The notes under the pieces are model-generated. The model worked only from the letters and a program-made list of their open reading frames with translations, did not search any database and was not told the DNA's origin. From assembly GCA_028023455.1 (NCBI GenBank), contig JAQFVV010006216.1:3550877-3614876 (forward strand): a stretch of 64,000 nucleotides of DNA. The letters run 5' to 3'. Origin of the DNA: Epiperipatus broadwayi. Its lineage: Eukaryota > Onychophora > Udeonychophora > Euonychophora > Peripatidae. A program made the translations under genes and the position numbers. Shown here one piece after another: positions 59,721-64,000 of this stretch; the first letter of the stretch is position 1, and each line of letters starts with the position of its first letter.

Positions 59721-60929
59721 ATTTAATTTTTCTCTGTCTACATTTAATTTTCTTATCCAACCAATATGAACATTTTTCTTTAATACTTTTTTCAATTTTT
59801 AATTGATATACCTTTTTTTTACTAGTTCTCATCCTCTAGAGACTAAATGTTAATTATAAATTGACAATAACTTGATTATTATTCAAATATAGAACAGTTC
59901 TAGGGGAATACATTCAGCCTTCATTTAAAATGTAATCAAAAAATAATCATAATAAAATTGTGATTGATGGCATATAAATAATAACTTCTCTGCTATAAAT
60001 AACTTAAAGATATCAAAATGATATATAAAAATTAGAATAGATTAAATATCTATTTATACACACCCACACCCATATATATATATATATAATCATTTAAATC
60101 AGTCAAGACTTAGACAATGCCAGTATCAATAATAATCCAAAATCTCAACCTGTTATCCAAATAACTATATATTTATATAGACACTAAAGGTTGTAACTTG
60201 ACCACAGAGATTGAAATTATTGATACAAAAAAGTTTAATAAACCTCTTTAAACAAGTAAATATAAAGTGTTCTGAATGCAGAGTAATAAATAGTTAATTA
60301 TAACATGACAAACTGCGATTATAAATTTCAAATTCACCCAAACTATTACTTAAATAATAAGTGTAATAATGCTCAAGGCTTTATAAATGGGTTTATAAGT
60401 AATCACTAATATCAGTCAACACTTAGACAATACCTATATATATATATATGAATGTTTGTCTGAAGATGTGTGATGATGGCATTTTAGTATTAATTATTTG
60501 TTGGACTATTTCCATTATTTAATAATAAGAACTGAACGTTTTTTAAAAAAAAATAAACTTTCTACATAAATTCAATGGTTAGTAGTAGCACACAGGGTAG
60601 TATTTGCCACAACATTTTGTGGTATTATTCTCACTTTTTTGGGTATTGCTGGCCTGATTAGTGACAGTACTATCATGAGAATTAAACCTACACCTTTAGA
60701 TTATTCAATATTAAATTTTAAGATGGTCTAATAAACTAATTTATTCTGCCAAAGGCAACAATAAGTAGAAATTTCATGTACATTTCTCCACTTTTTTCTT
60801 AAGAGCAAGATTAATTAATGACTTACAGATACTATGTACAATCACACATGCTATTATTTGCCATAACCATGTTCATCTGTTAAAAAGTTTAGTTCTCCCC
60901 TAATTATTAGATGCTGAAAATTTCTGCTC
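59721..60929. other. AT-rich sequence, no gene seen
   Basis: TA microsatellites at 60073-60088 and 60436-60450. 60590-60930 has slightly higher complexity and may be the 5' part of the Penelope element that follows, but no frame is readable. Confidence 0.35.
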
Positions 60930-62650
60930 TGAAAAATAATTAAACTTTGCTATGACACCATCTAATATTCCTTTATTAGATATAAGGGCAGACACTGAGG
61001 AAATCACTCAAAAATTGCCTGGAGAAGAAGCAACAAAATGAATAAAGAGAATACTTGAGAAACAGCAAAAGTTTGAAATTAAACATTTCTTAGGATGAAA
61101 GGAGCTTTCAAAGTAGACAAAGCTATAATAATTCTGTCTTTCAAACTAGACAAATCTATAATCCTCCTCCTTATTGCTAAAGACAATGCTGCAATCATAA
61201 TGGACAACTGATTATGATAACAAAATACAAAAACTTCTAACAGTAGACTAGTACAAAAAAGTGGCAAAAAAAAATCATGAACTCAGAAAATATCACAAGT
61301 ACTTCCCCGATTCAGAAAAAAGTAAATTACCATCATGTTTCAACAAAATTCATCATCTTTATTGTCTGCCTAACATTCATAAGGACCATGTTCCATTACG
61401 ACTTACTGTTAGTTCTAGAAATTCATTTTTGTCAAATTTTTTCCAATTTTTTCTCAAAATTATCACCCTTTGATATTCAAGACTCAGTCCTTTGTCAGGG
61501 ATTCAAAGCACTTTATAGGATTAATCAAGAACATAAAAATGAAAAGAACTAATGTATTGGTAATGTTTTATATTGAAAGTTTATTCACAAATGTGCCAAG
61601 TGATGAAGCTTTGTCTATTGTAATGAAAATACTGAATGATAATAATAGCTTACAAACCAACTCTTCCTATCAGTAATATAAAGGAAGTATTAACATTCTG
61701 CATAACAACATACTTTCAATATAACATGGAAGTCTACCAACAAAAGCAATGGCTAGCTATGGGCTTATCATTGGCAATTTTTATTAGTAATATTTACATG
61801 GAAGACCTTGAAACCACAGCCATAAGCACTACTCCATATTTATTTAAAGTTTGGATTTGCTGTATTGATGCTACATTTGTTGTATGGCCTCATGGCAAAG
61901 CACTGTTACATTCAGGACACACATCAACAACATATCACTTTCAATTAAAGTTACAATAAAATCACTGGTATTATTGAATATTTTTGTAAAAAGACTCCCT
62001 CATGACAAGGATCAAAACTTGTTACAAGTACCCCCTCCCATACAGGATAAAACATATATATCGAATCACACTAAAAACACAACACATGAGCTATATTGTC
62101 ATTATAGAACAGAGTAAAAAAAGTTTGTTCAGAAGCTAGTGATTTGGAAAAAGATCTACATAGAATAAATTCTCATGAGGTAGTTATCCATTAACTGTTA
62201 ATAAGAAAACAAAAAAATAACAAAAAGAAACAAGTGTATCCATATATAACAGGAATAGCAGACAAACAAGAAAATCTGCAGTAAATGTAACATCTGAACA
62301 GCATTCCAAAACCACAATATACTAAGAGAAATTCTAACATCTACAAAACCTAAACTTGAAATGCTGAAAACACAAAAATTGCATCTAAATACCATGTGAA
62401 TGTAGAAGAATGTATATTGATGAAACCAGTCACCTCAATGAAAGCAATTGAAAGACTGCAAACTAGTTAGAAAAGAGAAAACAGACATATCCAAAGTAGT
62501 AGACCATATATGTATCAATTGGGAGAATACAAAAATATTAGATAAAGAAGAAAAAAGTACAAAGAAGAAAATTCAAAGAAGCTATCCACATGACTAAGGC
62601 AAATAACCACATAAGTCAGCCCATTGTGATTGTACATAAATGTCTGAAAG
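60930..62650 (+). mobile_element. Penelope-like element, most of the RT and endonuclease, decayed
   Basis: In order: DIRADTEEITQKLPGEEATK, CDYDNKIQ-like DYDNKIQKLLTVD (near 61215), then HLYCLPNIHKDHVPLR (61360, the YGLPKIHKxxxPLRPIVS motif), NVLVMFYIESLFTNVPSDEA (61552-61610, the VSFDVVSLFTNVP motif A), WLAMGLSLAIFISNIYMEDL (61750-61810, the GVAMGSPLSPxLANIYMExxE motif B), WICCIDATFVVWPHG (61853-61900, where the YVDD catalytic box is changed to CIDA), and GIY-YIG remnants to about 62600. Several frameshifts. The fullest Penelope RT in the window. Confidence 0.8.
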
Positions 62651-62719
62651 CCAATAATTAAATTTGCTCTTAAAAATCAGGAAGAGCCTCATAGATAAGT
62701 ATGAGAAATTTCTACTGAC

Positions 62720-62860
62720 TGTTGCCTCAGTTGGTTAAAGCATTACCTTAAAATTCAAAAATATAAAAATCTAGGCTTAATTTCCATGCTAGTACTATCA
62801 TTGCTCATGTCAGCTACACCTGAGGAAAATAATACCACTTGAAATATTGTGATAAATACT
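62720..62860 (+). mobile_element. Decayed tRNA-derived SINE-like sequence
   Basis: GCCTCAGTTGGTTAAAGC (62724-62741) resembles a tRNA D-arm/A box and GGCTTAATTTCC (62774-62785) a B box at tRNA-like spacing. A CTGAGGA...TTGAAAT pair follows (62820-62845), resembling a degraded hammerhead core. It does not fold into an intact tRNA. Confidence 0.4.
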
Positions 62861-64000
62861 AATATGTGTGCTATTATTAACAGTTGAATCTATTTAGAAA
62901 GTTTAAAAATTTTCTAAAGATGAATTAGATGATGGAAATAGTCCAACAAATAAGTAATAGGAATGAATATTATGTAGAAAAAAATTGTTTGTACATACAT
63001 AAATATTTTCTGTATACATTGTATCAGTCAAAACATGTTGATTCATCTAACATGAGCTGGAACTCAATGAAACATAGTTCTAACCCAGTTAAGCCTGAGA
63101 TTTAGGCCAGGGACCAACCTGAATTTGAACCCATTCCCTAAACCCCAGATCAAACACATAATGAATAACATATAATGATGGCACAAGAGAATTTATTCTA
63201 AAATCTGGCCCACTAGCAGAGTGAAGACAATGAGACTTATTTTAACTACATTATAACTAAACTAAAATATGAATACGCATGGTTGTACATGTAGAAGTGG
63301 AGAAAAAGTGAATTCGAATGACTCAAACAAATTAGATAATAAAACATTTTAATAATATGATAAATTATTTATATACATTAATGTGTGCGTGAATGAGCGG
63401 TCTACAAAACAGTAGATAATTACATATTAAAATTCATACTAAAGGTTCTCATATGCTAAATAGTATATATAATTTGACACACATCTTTGGTGGTTAAAAT
63501 ATTACGATGCCAATCAATTATTAAAAAGATTACATAAGATTGCTATTAATGCTTTGTTTTACAGTTCTGAAACATGGTGACTAACATAATTTGAGGGAGT
63601 GTTCTGGGATTCATTACATACATAAGAAAAACTATTTTCACACCAGTGCGGTCATGAAAATAAATAAAATACATTTGAAAACTTATATTTGATTATATAA
63701 CAAAATATTGATTAGAACTGGTAAGAAGAATGCTTTATTCCCCCAAGACATATATTATTAAATACAGAAATAATATATTATGATGGTAGGATTGTATAAG
63801 ACTGAAATAACATTATTAATTAATAAGCTAGTGGTATTCAGAATTTACGTATATATTTGAGCAGAGTGCAATTTTAATATTATAACATCAAAACTGGGTC
63901 ATGAAGCAAAAGAAATAATAATATGAAGAAGTGGTGGTACTGACATAATGGTGAAGAAATAACAGGAAAAAAGTCATGCTTCTGGATGAAAAAGAAGTCT
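62861..64000 (+). other. AT-rich sequence with a faint LINE remnant
   Basis: Near 63525-63590 the plus strand reads KIAINALFYSSETW, resembling the LLYGSETW motif of LINE RT C-termini. No other segment supports it. Otherwise nothing is recognised. Confidence 0.3.

Overview
This window is nuclear DNA from a multicellular eukaryote, almost certainly an invertebrate animal. It is strongly AT-rich, has almost no long open frames, contains spliced exons with ordinary GT/AG borders, and is packed with decayed retroelements of several animal types (Penelope-like elements, LINEs, LTR elements, tRNA-derived SINEs). Vertebrates lack urease, so the one gene found argues against a vertebrate. A histone H1 pseudogene resembles arthropod H1 in its globular domain, a weak hint towards an AT-rich arthropod. 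The species is not resolved.

The only convincing protein-coding gene is a minus-strand, eight-exon gene for the urease accessory protein UreD, from the ATG at 57960 to the TAA at 14266. The exons sum to 906 nt, or 301 codons plus stop. All exon phases fit and all seven introns start GT and end AG. Five introns are 4.5 to 12.4 kb long and two are under 100 nt. The encoded protein carries the UreD family landmarks in order: NYGAGLVEGD, ITTQGSTK-IYK, LPDPVVCYANSKY, LLDWVLSGRVANDESW and a terminal LGGNPF. UreD is a scaffold for nickel loading of urease. The structural urease and UreF/UreG are not in this window, so this gene must act with partners encoded elsewhere.

Layout: 0-14 kb, downstream of ureD, holds a hairpin element, LINE pieces, several foldback repeats and a Penelope-like element (PLE) with inverted terminal repeats. 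14.3-58 kb is the ureD gene. Intron 7 (14.3-26.8 kb) carries a complete but non-autonomous LTR retrotransposon with 5-bp target duplications, one LTR of which was later hit by a SINE. Intron 5 (27.1-32.6 kb) has a decayed minus-strand LINE. Intron 4 (32.7-44.0 kb) has a head-to-head palindromic PLE pair, one arm of which is split by a probable solo LTR. Intron 2 (44.3-48.8 kb) has a PLE and a perfect hairpin element. Intron 1 (49.0-57.8 kb) has a histone H1 processed pseudogene, a probable solo LTR and a nested palindrome. 58-64 kb, upstream of ureD, carries another PLE with reverse-transcriptase and endonuclease remnants.

The most unusual feature is a family of palindromic elements present in at least seven copies. 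The copies that can be delimited have 13-bp (13-14) target-site duplications. They occur as long hairpins and as 42-51 bp scars that have lost the hairpin but keep both ends and both duplications.
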